Origin: Actinomycetes bacterium
GTDB lineage: Bacteria; Actinomycetota; Actinomycetes; Propionibacteriales; Nocardioidaceae
Assembly (NCBI GenBank): GCA_023396115.1
Contig: JAEWXC010000085.1
Span: 1-42,060, forward strand
Direction of reading: 5' to 3'
DNA length: 42,060 bases
Below, one piece after another: positions 1-8,538 of the stretch (positions are counted from its first letter, which is position 1; the number at the start of each line of letters is the position of its first letter). Under the pieces are notes generated by a model that saw nothing but the letters and a program-made list of their open reading frames with translations, did no database searches and was not told the DNA's origin. The translations under genes were made by a program, and so were the position numbers.

Positions 1-1
1 C

Positions 2-112
2 CGGAAACTCAACACCAGACCCCGCAAGACGCTGGACTGGGACACCCCAGCCCAGCGCCTTGAAGAACTACTCTCAGACCACGCAATCAGTCGTGGTGCA
101 ACGACCGGCTGA
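2..112 (+). CDS. IS30-family transposase, C-terminal fragment (cut by window edge)
   Basis: The frame opens at base 2 and ends at a TGA at 110-112, giving 36 residues. It contains LNTRPRKTLDWDTPAQRLEE, which matches the conserved end of IS30-type DDE transposases (an N-x-R-P-R-K-T-L core followed by a T-P-A segment). Codons such as AGA, AAA, CTA and TCA are rare in the neighbouring genes, which fits an acquired element. Only the C-terminus is visible, so intactness cannot be judged. No clear terminal inverted repeat appears after the stop. Instead a family-B repeat element begins about 8 nt later. Confidence 0.8.
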   Translation, partial: RKLNTRPRKTLDWDTPAQRLEELLSDHAISRGATTG

Positions 113-118
113 ATCCGC

Positions 119-230
119 CCGCAGTTAGTTGGTCTGACCGTCGGGCATGCCGGCGCGGTCGAACCGGTGGCGGCGCGGTCGAGCCCGTAGCGGCGCGGTC
201 GAACCGGCAGGCGCGTGGTCGAACCCGAGC
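119..230 (+). repeat. Family-B repeat element, copy B1
   Basis: A head containing CGCAGTTAGTTGG and GGCATGCCGGCGCG is followed by four degenerate 20-bp units. GCGCG recurs at 153, 173, 193 and 211, with unit text like GCGCGGTCGAACCGGTGG. The head is shared with copies at 3686-3824 (reverse) and 30254-30412. It lies just after the IS30 stop and points the same way as that gene. The rest of the gap to 261 shows no gene. Confidence 0.8.
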
Positions 231-261
231 CCTCCGCGGTGACGCCCGGTGCGGCGTCGAC

Positions 262-1116
262 TCAGCGGCTGCTGCGGCGCGCGTACAGGTCGGCCAACCG
301 CGGCACGATCCGGCTGGAGACGAAGTCGGTGGCCAGGCCCTTGGGCCGCCTCGGGTTCTTCAGCGCATCGGTCCCGCCGTCGACGGTGACCACCGAGCCG
401 ACCAGCAGCGAGGAGGCGTCGGACAGCAGGAACGCGATCAGCTCGGCCACCTCCTCGGGGCGCCCGGGACGCTCGAGCGCGGTCGGGTAGGTGTCGGCGA
501 ACCGTCCGTAGACCGGGTCCGCCTTCACCTCGACCGTCATCGGCGTCGCGATCAGCCCCGGCGCGATGGCGTTGAGCCGGACGTGACTGGCCGCCCAGTC
601 GCGCACGTGGGTCCGCGCCCACCAGGCCAGCGCCGCCTTGGAGGCCGGGTAGGCGAAGACGGCCGGGACGCTGGCGGCGGCCGAGCGAACCGCCGTCTCG
701 TCACCGCGCAGGCACAGCGAGGCCAACCGGGCCGGCCAGCCCGGCTGCGAGGTCGTCGAGTTGGAGGAGAGCAGCACCACCGAGGCCGTGCTCCCGGGGG
801 TGCCGCCGGCCTCCAGCTCGGCGCGCAGACCCTCGACGAGCTCCACCGCACCGAAGTAGTTGACCGACATCAGCAGCTGGCTGTCCACGCCGCTGATCCC
901 GGCGATCCCCGCACACGGCACGACCCCGTGCAGCACGTCGGTGAGGGCCCGCACCCCGGCCACGGCCTCGCGGCGCCCGGCGGGGGTGGACAGGTCGGCC
1001 ACGACGTCGGCGTCGTGCCGGTCGACGGTGATGACCCGGTCGCCGCGCTCACGGAGCAGGGTGGTGGTGGCGGCGCCGATGCCGGAGGCCGCGCCGGTGA
1101 CGAGGTGGGTGCGCAT
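262..1116 (-). CDS. SDR-family oxidoreductase, 3-alpha-hydroxysteroid-dehydrogenase-like
   Basis: A 284-residue classical short-chain dehydrogenase. It has the Rossmann motif TGAASGIG at residues 7-14 and the catalytic pair Y156/K160 in YPASK. The segments VVADLSTPAGR and VNYFGA closely resemble Comamonas-type 3-alpha-hydroxysteroid dehydrogenase, so NAD(P)-linked oxidation of a steroid or terpenoid alcohol is the best guess. A -10 box TAGCCT (1123-1128, minus) lies 6 nt before the ATG, suggesting its own leaderless promoter although it lies only 26 bp after the kstD-like gene. The substrate is inferred; the SDR assignment is firm. Confidence 0.85.
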   Translation of the reverse strand: MRTHLVTGAASGIGAATTTLLRERGDRVITVDRHDADVVADLSTPAGRREAVAGVRALTDVLHGVVPCAGIAGISGVDSQLLMSVNYFGAVELVEGLRAELEAGGTPGSTASVVLLSSNSTTSQPGWPARLASLCLRGDETAVRSAAASVPAVFAYPASKAALAWWARTHVRDWAASHVRLNAIAPGLIATPMTVEVKADPVYGRFADTYPTALERPGRPEEVAELIAFLLSDASSLLVGSVVTVDGGTDALKNPRRPKGLATDFVSSRIVPRLADLYARRSSR

Positions 1117-1142
1117 GCCCCGAGGCTAGACCTGACGCGGGC

Positions 1143-2831
1143 TCACCTCTGCGGTTGTCCATCCCACGACGACCCCACCGGTGCCTCGACACCGGCGGCG
1201 TCGTGCGCGGCCAGCCACCCGAACGTCATCGCGGGCCCGATGGTGGCGCCGGGGCCGGCGTAGCTCTCCCCCATCACCGGTGCGGCGACGTTGCCGGTGG
1301 CGTACAACCCGGGCACGACCGACCCGTCGGGGCGCAGCACCCGCGCGCGGGCGTCGGTGCTCAGGCCGCCGCGGGTGCCGATGTCCCCGGCCTCCAGCGC
1401 GATCGCCAGGTACGGCGCCCGCTGCAACGGCGCCATCGTCGGGTTGGCCAGGGTCGGGTCGCCGTAGTACCGGTCGTAGGCGCTGTCGCCGCGGCCGAAC
1501 TGCCGGTCGACCCCCCGGCCGGCGTCGGCGGAGAACTCGGCCACGGTCCGCTCCAGGGCCTCGACCGGCACCCCGATGGCCCGGGCCAGGCCGTCGAGCG
1601 TCTCGGCGCGGTGGGCCAGCCCGGACCGGAACCAGGCGCGGGGCACCGGCTGCCCGGGCACCAGGCCGGCGAACGGGTACCGGGCGCGCGCCCGGGCGTC
1701 CATCACCAGCCAGACCCGGGGGTGCCCGGCCTCGAGCTGGGCGCGGACGAAGTCGTCGTAGGGGGCGCACTCGTTGACGAACCGCTCGCCGTCGGGGCCG
1801 ACCACCAGGGAGCCGGGGATGCAGCGCTCGGAGACCAGCACCTGCACCTTGCCGTCGGGCAGCTGCACCACCGGCATCCACCAGGCACTGTGCATCAACT
1901 CCTCGGCCGCCCCGACCTGACGGCCCGCGCGCAGCCCGTCCCCGGTGTTCGACGACGCCCCGGCGCTGACGTCGCGGGCCCCGACGGCCGGCAGCAGCTC
2001 GGCGCGCAGCTCGGCGTCGCGCTCGAACCCGCCGCTGGCCAGCACCACGCCGGCCCGTGCCCGGACCTGCACAGGTCCGGTGCCGGCCCGGTCGACCTCG
2101 ATCCCGACGACCCGACCGTCCTCGGTGAGCAGGTCGAGCATCGGGGCCTCCAGCCACAGCGGCACGTCGGCCTCGAGCATCGCCATCCGCAGCCGCCCCA
2201 CGAGCGCCTGACCAAGGGCGACGGTGCGGCGGCGGCGCAGCTGGTGCCAGGCGGTGCGCACGCCGACCTGCAGGGCGGTCCACAGGCCGCGCGCGGTGCG
2301 GCGCAGCATCGCCACGCGCGAGTACTCGGCGGCGGTGAGGAACATACCGGCGGGCGGGGTGATCGTCGAGCGGCGCTGGGCCCGACCGGCGGTCCCGAGC
2401 TCGGCCAGGTCGAACGGCAGGGGCTCCACCGAGCGACCTTCCGGGCAGCCGCCGGGCTGGTCGGGGTGGTAGTCGCTGTAGCCGGGCACGTGGGCGAACC
2501 GGACGTGCGGGCCGAGGCCCTCCAGCCAGCGCATCATCACGGGACCGGCGGCGACGTAGGCCTCGATCCGCTCCCGGGGCACGGCGCCGGCGGTGATCGC
2601 CTCGAGGTAGGTCACCACGTCGGCGGGCGAGGATCTGACACCGGCGGCGACCACGGTGTCGTTGTTGGGCACCCAGACCCCTCCGCCGCTCAAGGCGCTG
2701 GAGCCGCCGTACCAGGGCGCCTTCTCCACGACCAGGACCTCGAGTCCCAGGTCCCGCGCGGCCAGGGCGGTCACCATGCCGCCGGCTCCGCTGCCCACCA
2801 CCACCACGTCCACGTGCTCAACATTCGTCAT
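1143..2831 (-). CDS. kstD-like: FAD-dependent 3-ketosteroid delta-1-dehydrogenase-like protein
   Basis: 562 residues in the FAD-binding fumarate-reductase/KstD family. The N-terminus carries the dinucleotide motif GSGAGGM at about residues 13-19. GGSSALSGGGVWVPNN follows near residue 42 and is a hallmark of KstD-type enzymes. The C-terminus has GLYATGNVAAPVMGESYAG followed by GPGATIG, including the Tyr and Gly that sit at the KstD active site. KstDs dehydrogenate C1-C2 of ring A in 3-ketosteroids. The neighbouring hydroxysteroid-type SDR and divergent TetR gene support a steroid role. A TACTAT -10 box (2839-2844, minus) sits 7 nt before the ATG, so the transcript may be leaderless. Other FAD-linked 3-oxo dehydrogenases of the family are possible. 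Confidence 0.8.
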   Translation of the reverse strand: MTNVEHVDVVVVGSGAGGMVTALAARDLGLEVLVVEKAPWYGGSSALSGGGVWVPNNDTVVAAGVRSSPADVVTYLEAITAGAVPRERIEAYVAAGPVMMRWLEGLGPHVRFAHVPGYSDYHPDQPGGCPEGRSVEPLPFDLAELGTAGRAQRRSTITPPAGMFLTAAEYSRVAMLRRTARGLWTALQVGVRTAWHQLRRRRTVALGQALVGRLRMAMLEADVPLWLEAPMLDLLTEDGRVVGIEVDRAGTGPVQVRARAGVVLASGGFERDAELRAELLPAVGARDVSAGASSNTGDGLRAGRQVGAAEELMHSAWWMPVVQLPDGKVQVLVSERCIPGSLVVGPDGERFVNECAPYDDFVRAQLEAGHPRVWLVMDARARARYPFAGLVPGQPVPRAWFRSGLAHRAETLDGLARAIGVPVEALERTVAEFSADAGRGVDRQFGRGDSAYDRYYGDPTLANPTMAPLQRAPYLAIALEAGDIGTRGGLSTDARARVLRPDGSVVPGLYATGNVAAPVMGESYAGPGATIGPAMTFGWLAAHDAAGVEAPVGSSWDGQPQR

Positions 2832-2838
2832 GTCGCGG

Positions 2839-2898
2839 ATAGTAATGAAAATGTATTAGATGTGCAATCGTCAGTTCTGATCTGGGTACGATGGATGC
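2839..2898. promoter_or_regulatory. Divergent promoter region with possible TetR operator
   Basis: This AT-rich spacer separates the kstD-like gene from the TetR gene. It holds TACTAT (minus, 2839-2844) for the first and TACGAT (plus, 2887-2892), exactly 6 nt before the GTG of the TetR gene. An imperfect dyad with TAAT/ATTA outer arms lies at 2843-2858 over the minus-strand -10 box and could be a TetR operator. The dyad is weak; the promoter boxes are more convincing. Confidence 0.45.
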
Positions 2899-3510
2899 GT
2901 GGGAGCACGTGACGAGTTGATGGCAGCCGGGGAACGACTGATCGCCGAGCGGGGTGCCAGCGTGCCGTCGGCCGACATCGTCGAGGCCGCCGGGCAGCGC
3001 AACCGGTCAGCGATGCAGTACCACTTCGGCTCCCGCGAGGCCCTGATCGTGGCGATCCTCGAACGGCGCCTGCGGGAGTTGGCCGACCGCCAGGTGGAGC
3101 TGCTCTCCGAGCACGAGGTGTCCGGGGCCCAGGACTCGGTCCCGGCGCTGCTGGAGATCCTGGTCCGCCCGATGTTCGAGGTGCCCTACGCGGACGGGTC
3201 GACCCACTACGCCCGGTTCCTCTCCCAGGTCCGCCACCTGGCTGTGGTGAGCGAGCCGCTGCAGGACGCCACCCGCTGGCCGGTGGTCAACATCGTGAGC
3301 CACCGGATCGCCGCCCAGATCGGTCACCTCACCCCGCCGACCCGGCGTCGGCGCATGGAGGCGCTCACCACGGTGATGGCCGGGCTCCTGGCCGACCTGG
3401 AGCAGCGTGGTCAGCAGGACGGGACCGAGATGGACCGGTCCGAGTCGACGGTGCTGGGCACCATCGCGATGATCGCCGGGATGCTCGCCGCGCCGGAGCC
3501 CACCGTCTGA
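2899..3510 (+). CDS. TetR-family transcriptional regulator
   Basis: 203 residues starting at GTG. The N-terminal helix-turn-helix is visible as SADIVEAAGQRNRSAMQYHF and then GSREALIVAILERRL, the usual TetR pattern in which a Y-H-F motif follows the recognition helix. The C-terminal ligand domain is divergent. Its divergent placement next to the kstD-like gene suggests it represses that gene and itself, with a steroid or CoA-ester ligand as a guess. The GTG start is chosen because TACGAT lies 6 nt upstream, the spacing seen at many starts here. Confidence 0.88.
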   Translation: MGARDELMAAGERLIAERGASVPSADIVEAAGQRNRSAMQYHFGSREALIVAILERRLRELADRQVELLSEHEVSGAQDSVPALLEILVRPMFEVPYADGSTHYARFLSQVRHLAVVSEPLQDATRWPVVNIVSHRIAAQIGHLTPPTRRRRMEALTTVMAGLLADLEQRGQQDGTEMDRSESTVLGTIAMIAGMLAAPEPTV

Positions 3511-3534
3511 CCGTGCGCTGCTGCGCCGGCCTCC

Positions 3535-3690
3535 TGTCGCCGACCGGGCACTTGTGTGAGCGGGACCGTCGCCGACCGGGCACTTGCGTGAGCGGGGCCG
3601 TCGCCGACCGGGCACTTGTGCGACGCCACGACCCTCGCCGACCGGGCACTTGTGCGACGCCGACCGGGCACTTGCGTGGACCGGTGCCAT
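3535..3690 (+). repeat. Family-A tandem repeat array A1 (5 units)
   Basis: The core ACCGGGCACTTG occurs at 3543, 3575, 3607, 3641 and 3663, so spacings are 32, 32, 34 and 22 bp. It follows the TetR stop by about 30 nt and is oriented with that gene. It abuts family-B copy B2. The 32-bp spacing is one helical turn longer than the 22-bp spacing of the other arrays. No gene is seen here. Confidence 0.9.
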
Positions 3691-3824
3691 CGAACGCGCC
3701 AGTACCGATCGAACGCGCCGCCAGCGGTTCCACCGCGCCACGACGTCACGACCGCGCCGCCACCGGATCGAACGCGCCGGCATGCCAGTCGGTTGGACCA
3801 ACTAACTGCGCGTTACAAGCGGCG
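3686..3824 (-). repeat. Family-B repeat element, copy B2
   Basis: Read on the minus strand, the head (TTGTAACGCGCAGTTAGTTG, then ATGCCGGCGCG) starts about 12 nt after the DUF2804 stop. It is followed by five units; on the plus strand CGCGC is at 3773, 3753, 3734, 3714 and 3695, spaced 19-20 bp. The orientation matches the DUF2804 gene. The head contains GTTGGACCAAC on the plus strand, a perfect short palindrome. Confidence 0.85.
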
Positions 3825-3833
3825 GGGACGGGG

Positions 3834-4820
3834 TCACCAGCGCTGGCGCGCCTCCTCGGCCCACCCGGTGAGCCCGTCCAGGGAGACCTTGGTGCCGTCG
3901 TCGGCGAGCGCCCACCCGGACCAGGTGCCGAACGCCTGGTGGGTGTCACCGGACAGGACGAGCAGGTTGGTGCGGGAGCGGCGCACGTGGAACGGGGTCA
4001 GCGTGGCCTGAACCCGCTGCCCGCTGATCCGCCAGGGGCGGTGCGGGTCGGAGGTGTCGTAGGACCAGGCCAGGTCCTCGGAGATCTTGTGCAGCACCCC
4101 GTCGACGAAGACTGCGTTCTCGGTGGACCCGGTGCCGTCGGTCCAGCGGCCCCCGAGCTGGATGGCGCGCCCGGTGCCCGGCTCGGCCCCGGCGGCCCAG
4201 TTCCAGGTGATCGCGTAGGGCCACTTGCCGCGCCCGTGGTCGAGCACCGCAAACGAGTCCGCGGGGTCGATGACGTGGGTGACCCCGTCGAGCACGAGCC
4301 GTCCCGAGACCCGGCGCCCCAGGTCCTTGACGGTGTACTGGAAGCGGCGGTCCCGCCACGGCACCACGACCCCGAGGCTGTCGCGCCCCTCCAGCGGCAG
4401 GTCGACCTCCAAGTCGATGCCCTTCGCGGTGGCGCGCAGCACCGAGCCCGTGGGCTCCTGCTCGATCACCACCGACACGTTCCCGCCCGCACTGCGGGCG
4501 GTGCCCTCGCCGCAGTGCCGCGGCAGCACCGCGTCACGGACCAGCGGCACCACGGTGTCGACCTCGCGCTCGCGCCCGGTGGCGCGGTCGAGCACGTAGA
4601 TCGAGTAGAGCCCCGCGTAGTCGAGGTTGCTGAGCACCACCCCGACCACGTGCGTCGGGGTGACGATCCCCCAGTACTCCCACTGCTTCTTGCGGCCCCA
4701 CCCGGTGATGTTGGCCCGGTGCAGCGGCCGGCGCGACCACCCGATCGCCGCCGGGTTCAACCGTCCATCATCCAGGCAGAGGTCGACCGGGTGGGTCAGC
4801 TCACGTTCGGCGTTGGTCAC
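3834..4820 (-). CDS. DUF2804 domain-containing protein
   Basis: 328 residues from the preferred GTG start; a GTG six codons upstream (4838) is also in frame. The sequence matches the DUF2804 family throughout, with motifs such as WGRKKQWEYW, YAGLYSIYVLDR and the acidic/aromatic segment DHGRGKWPYAITWNWA. No signal peptide or membrane segment is seen. The family has a beta-rich fold and no settled function. The internal GTG is preferred because CACAAT lies 6 nt before it. It ends next to B2 and starts 21 bp from the bkd operon end, but appears to have its own promoter. Confidence 0.85.
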   Translation of the reverse strand: MTNAERELTHPVDLCLDDGRLNPAAIGWSRRPLHRANITGWGRKKQWEYWGIVTPTHVVGVVLSNLDYAGLYSIYVLDRATGREREVDTVVPLVRDAVLPRHCGEGTARSAGGNVSVVIEQEPTGSVLRATAKGIDLEVDLPLEGRDSLGVVVPWRDRRFQYTVKDLGRRVSGRLVLDGVTHVIDPADSFAVLDHGRGKWPYAITWNWAAGAEPGTGRAIQLGGRWTDGTGSTENAVFVDGVLHKISEDLAWSYDTSDPHRPWRISGQRVQATLTPFHVRRSRTNLLVLSGDTHQAFGTWSGWALADDGTKVSLDGLTGWAEEARQRW

Positions 4821-4841
4821 GGCCTCATTGTGGCGCACGGC

Positions 4842-6323
4842 TCACATGGTGAGGGCGAGGCCCGGGTCGTTCAGCACCGCGGCGACGTCGGCGAGGAACC
4901 GCGACCCGGCCTCACCGTCGACGTGCCGGTGGTCGAACGACAGCGCCAGCGTGGTCACGTCGCGCACCTCGATCCGCTCCTCGTCACCGCTGCCGACCAC
5001 CCACGGGCGCCGGTTGACGGCCCCGAACGCGAGGATCGCCGACTCCGGCGGGTTGATGATCGGCGTCCCGGCGTCGACCCCGAAGACCCCCACGTTGGTG
5101 ATCGTGAACGTCCCGCCGGCCATCTCGGCCGGCTGGGTGCGCCCCTCGCGGGCGGTCCCGACCAGCTCGGCCAGCGCAGTGGCCAGCTCGGAGAGGTCCA
5201 TCGCGTCGGCGTCCTTGACGTTCGGGACGACCAGACCCCGCGGGGTCGCCGCGGCGATGCCCAGGTTGACGTGGTGCTTGACGACGATCTCCTGCGCCTC
5301 GGCGTCGAAGCTGGAGTTGATGATCGGGGTGCGCCGCAGCGCCAGCAGGCAGGCCCGGGCCAGCAGCACCAGCGGGGAGAGCCGCAGGTCGCGGAAGTCC
5401 CGGTGCGCCTTGAGCCGCTCCAGCAGCTGCATCGTGGCGGTCACGTCGACGCTGATCCACTCGGTGACGTGCGGGGCCGTGAACGCGGAGTCGCTCATCG
5501 CCTGCGCCATCATCTTGCGCACGCCCTTGACCGGCTCCCGGGTCTCGCGCGGACCGGACCCGGCGCCCACGCGGGCAGCCACGGGGGCGGGGCTCGAGGG
5601 CACCGCGCTCGTCGGGGAGCCGCCGTCGGCCGCGGCCGCCACGTCGTCACGGCTGATCGTGCCGTGCGGTCCGGTCGCGACCAGCGTGGACAGGTCCACG
5701 CCCAGGTCCTTGGCCAGCTTGCGCACCGGCGGCTTGGCGAGCACCCGCACCTGGCCGGCGCTGCGGGCCGGCACCCACTCGGGCACCGGGGCCGGCTCGG
5801 GAGGCGCGACGGCCGCGGCCGGGACGACGGGTTCGTCGGAGGCCGCGACCGCGTCGGACTGGGCGCCACCGGGTGAGAACGCCCCCTGCACCTGCATCTG
5901 CGTGTTCGCGCCGGCCTCGGTGGTCGGGGTGGCGCTGCCTCGACGACGACGCCGCGTGGGCGGACGCTCCGCCTTGGTCCGACCCACCAGCGACTCACCC
6001 TCACCGCCGCCGGTCGCGGCCGGGTTGGACAGGTCGATCTCGGCCGGGGGCTGCGGCGCGGCGGCACTCTCGGCCGGGGCCTCGGCGGCGCCGTCACCGA
6101 TCGCGATGATCGGCGTGCCGACCTCGACCATCTGACCGACCTCGACCATCAGCCGCTGCACGGTGCCCGCGAACGGGCTGGGCAGCTCGACGATCGACTT
6201 GGCGGTCTCGATGTCGCAGATGATGTCGTTGATCGCGACCGTGTCGCCCTCGGCGACGTGCCAGGTGACGATCTCGGCCTCGGTCAGGCCCTCGCCCACG
6301 TCGGGCAGCAGGAACTCAGCCAT
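4842..6323 (-). CDS. bkdC: Dihydrolipoamide acyltransferase E2 of branched-chain keto-acid dehydrogenase
   Basis: 493 residues. An N-terminal lipoyl domain (residues 1-77) carries the lipoylated Lys42 in ETAKSIVEL. A Pro/Ala-rich linker with an Arg/Lys-rich patch follows, then an E1/E3-binding domain (PPVRKLAKDLGVDLSTL). The C-terminal catalytic core has the H-x-x-x-D-G motif in DHRHVDG. It transfers the acyl group from E1 to CoA in the multi-enzyme complex. It is third in the operon after the E1-alpha and E1-beta genes, 12 bp downstream, with a GGGGAG ribosome site. The lipoamide dehydrogenase (E3) is not in this window. Confidence 0.93.
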   Translation of the reverse strand: MAEFLLPDVGEGLTEAEIVTWHVAEGDTVAINDIICDIETAKSIVELPSPFAGTVQRLMVEVGQMVEVGTPIIAIGDGAAEAPAESAAAPQPPAEIDLSNPAATGGGEGESLVGRTKAERPPTRRRRRGSATPTTEAGANTQMQVQGAFSPGGAQSDAVAASDEPVVPAAAVAPPEPAPVPEWVPARSAGQVRVLAKPPVRKLAKDLGVDLSTLVATGPHGTISRDDVAAAADGGSPTSAVPSSPAPVAARVGAGSGPRETREPVKGVRKMMAQAMSDSAFTAPHVTEWISVDVTATMQLLERLKAHRDFRDLRLSPLVLLARACLLALRRTPIINSSFDAEAQEIVVKHHVNLGIAAATPRGLVVPNVKDADAMDLSELATALAELVGTAREGRTQPAEMAGGTFTITNVGVFGVDAGTPIINPPESAILAFGAVNRRPWVVGSGDEERIEVRDVTTLALSFDHRHVDGEAGSRFLADVAAVLNDPGLALTM

Positions 6324-6335
6324 CTCGCACTCCCC

Positions 6336-7322
6336 TCAGAAGTCCAGGGTCCGGTCGACCGCGTCGAGCAGCCGGTCCACGTCGGGCAGGTACTCCTCCT
6401 CGATCCGCGACGCCGGGTAGGGCGTGTCGAACCCGCCGACCCGGAGCACCGGGGCCTCCAGGGAGTAGAAGCACTCCTCGGTGATCCGGGCGGCCAGCTC
6501 CGCGCCCATGCCCAGGTTGCTGTGCGCCTCGTGCACGACCACCGCGCGGCCGGTGCGGCGCACCGACTCGTGCACCTTGTCCAGGTCCAGCGGGGAGAGG
6601 GTGCGCAGGTCGATGACCTCCAGCGAGGTGCCGTCGGCCTCGGCGGCCTGCGCCGCCTTGAGCGCGGTCTTCACCGTCGGGCCGTAGGCCAGCACCGTGC
6701 AGTGCTCGCCGGTGCGGACCAGCCGCGAGGTGAACAGCGGCTCCGGGGTGGCGTTGACGTCCAGCTCGGCCTTGTCGGCGTGGTACTGGCGCTTGGGCTC
6801 CAGGAAGATCACCGGGTCGTCGGAGGCGATGGCCTGCTGGATCATCCAGTACCCGTCGACCGGGTTGGAGCAGGCCACGACCTTGAGCCCCGGCGTGTGC
6901 GCGAACTGGGCCTCGGGCGACTCCGAGTGGTGCTCGACCGCGCCGATCCCCCCACCGAACGGGATCCGGATCACCATCGGCATCGGGCTGCGGCCCTTGG
7001 ACCGGAACCGCATCTTCGCGACCTGGCACACGATCTGGTCGTAGGCGGGGTAGACGAAGCCGTCGAACTGGATCTCCACGACCGGGCGGTATCCGCGCAG
7101 CGCCATGCCGACCGCGGTGCCGACGATCCCGGACTCGGCCAGCGGGGAGTCGATGACCCGGTCCTCGCCGAAGTCCTTCTGCAGCCCGTCGGTGATCCGG
7201 AAGACCCCGCCGAGACGGCCGACGTCCTCGCCCATCAGCAGGACCTTGTCGTCGTCCTCCATCGCCTGACGCAGCCCCATGTTGAGGGCCTTGGCCAGGG
7301 TGACCTTCTGCGTGGTGCTCAT
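6336..7322 (-). CDS. bkdB: Branched-chain keto-acid dehydrogenase E1, beta subunit
   Basis: 328 residues, full length for the transketolase-like E1-beta family. Motifs include LMGEDVGRLGGVFRITDGL, DSPLAESGIVGTAVGMA and VEIQFDGFVYPAYDQI. It pairs with E1-alpha to form the thiamine-diphosphate decarboxylase that acts on valine-, leucine- and isoleucine-derived keto acids. Its ATG overlaps the E1-alpha stop by 4 nt (7319-7322), which implies translational coupling. These products can prime branched-chain fatty acid synthesis. Confidence 0.93.
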   Translation of the reverse strand: MSTTQKVTLAKALNMGLRQAMEDDDKVLLMGEDVGRLGGVFRITDGLQKDFGEDRVIDSPLAESGIVGTAVGMALRGYRPVVEIQFDGFVYPAYDQIVCQVAKMRFRSKGRSPMPMVIRIPFGGGIGAVEHHSESPEAQFAHTPGLKVVACSNPVDGYWMIQQAIASDDPVIFLEPKRQYHADKAELDVNATPEPLFTSRLVRTGEHCTVLAYGPTVKTALKAAQAAEADGTSLEVIDLRTLSPLDLDKVHESVRRTGRAVVVHEAHSNLGMGAELAARITEECFYSLEAPVLRVGGFDTPYPASRIEEEYLPDVDRLLDAVDRTLDF

Positions 7323-8473
7323 CGGGCCGCCTCCTCGAAGGAGTCCAGGTAGGCCGCGTAGCCGTCGCGCTGGGCGGCGAGCTCGGGCGGGACGTCGGCG
7401 TAGACCTCGTCGAACATGCTCATCACCTGCGGGTCGGGCATCGACTTGGTGCCCTCGCGCAGCCGGTGGCCGAGCTCGTCGGCCTCGGCGGTGACCTCGT
7501 CGAACCAGGCCTGGTCGGCCAGCCCGTGACGGCGCAGGTAGACCTTGACCCGCTCGATCGGGTCCTTGAGCTTCCAGCGTTCGACGTCGTCGCTGAGCCG
7601 GTAGCGGGTCGGGTCGTCGGTGGTGGTGTGCGCGCCCATCCGGTACGTGTAGGCCTCGACGAACGTGGGGCCCTGACCGTCGCGTGCCCGCTGCAAGGCG
7701 GCCTGGGTGACGGCGTAGGTGGCCAGCACGTCGTTGCCGTCGACCCGGACGCCGGGGAAGCCGAAGCCGAGCGCGCGCTGGTAGAGCGGGATCCGGCTCT
7801 GCCGCTCGATCGGCTCAGAGATGGCCCACTGGTTGTTCTGGCAGAAGAAGACCACCGGGGCGTTGTAGGAGGCGGCGAAGATGAACGCCTCGTTGACGTC
7901 GCCCTGGCTGGAGGCGCCGTCACCGAAGTGGGCCAGGACGGCCGCGTCGCGCTCCGCGTCGCCGGTGCCGACGACGCCGTCGCGCTGCATGCCCATCGCG
8001 TAGCCGGTGGCGTGCAGGCACTGGGCGCCGATCACGATCGTGTAGAGCCCGAAGTTGTGCTCGGCCGGGTCCCAGCCGCCGTGGTCGACACCGCGGAACA
8101 GGCTGAGCAGAGCCAGCGGGTCCACGCCGCGGCACCACGCCACGCCGTGCTCGCGGTAGGTCGGGAAGACGTGGTCCTGGGGGCGCAGGGCGCGGCCGGC
8201 GCCGATCTGCGCGGCCTCCTGACCGAGCAGCTGGGCCCAGATGCCGAGCTCGCCGTGACGCTGCAGGGCGGTGGACTCGGTGTCCAGACGGCGGGTCAGG
8301 ACCATGTCGCGGTAGAAGCCGCGCAGCTCCTCGGCGCTGAAGTCGTGGTCGAACTCGGGGTGGTGCACCCGCTCGCCCTCGGGGGTGAGCAGCTGGACCA
8401 GTTCCGGGCCGCCGTCACTCTGGCCGGGTCCGAAGACCTCCGCCAGGTCGGGGCCGAATCCGTGGTGGGACAA
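7319..8473 (-). CDS. bkdA: Branched-chain keto-acid dehydrogenase E1, alpha subunit
   Basis: 384 residues. Recognised by the ThDP-binding region GDGASSQGDVNEAFIFAA, then NNQWAISEPIERQS, and by YRMGAHTTTDDPTRYR, which is typical of branched-chain rather than pyruvate E1-alpha. It starts at TTG (8471-8473) with a strong GAGAGGAG site 6 nt upstream, and no nearby ATG or GTG fits as well. It is the first gene of the bkdABC operon. A long leader with an inverted repeat lies upstream. Confidence 0.93.
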   Translation of the reverse strand: MSHHGFGPDLAEVFGPGQSDGGPELVQLLTPEGERVHHPEFDHDFSAEELRGFYRDMVLTRRLDTESTALQRHGELGIWAQLLGQEAAQIGAGRALRPQDHVFPTYREHGVAWCRGVDPLALLSLFRGVDHGGWDPAEHNFGLYTIVIGAQCLHATGYAMGMQRDGVVGTGDAERDAAVLAHFGDGASSQGDVNEAFIFAASYNAPVVFFCQNNQWAISEPIERQSRIPLYQRALGFGFPGVRVDGNDVLATYAVTQAALQRARDGQGPTFVEAYTYRMGAHTTTDDPTRYRLSDDVERWKLKDPIERVKVYLRRHGLADQAWFDEVTAEADELGHRLREGTKSMPDPQVMSMFDEVYADVPPELAAQRDGYAAYLDSFEEAAR

Positions 8474-8538
8474 CGCACGCTCCTCTCGCCGGGCTGCGGG
8501 GTCGCCGCCGCCGTGTCAGGGGCCTGTCGCGAGGTCGG

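Noticed and set aside
3513..5876. 787-residue plus-strand open frame
   Set aside because: It runs antisense to DUF2804 and bkdC and begins in repeat sequence; composition is typical of a shadow frame in high-GC DNA.
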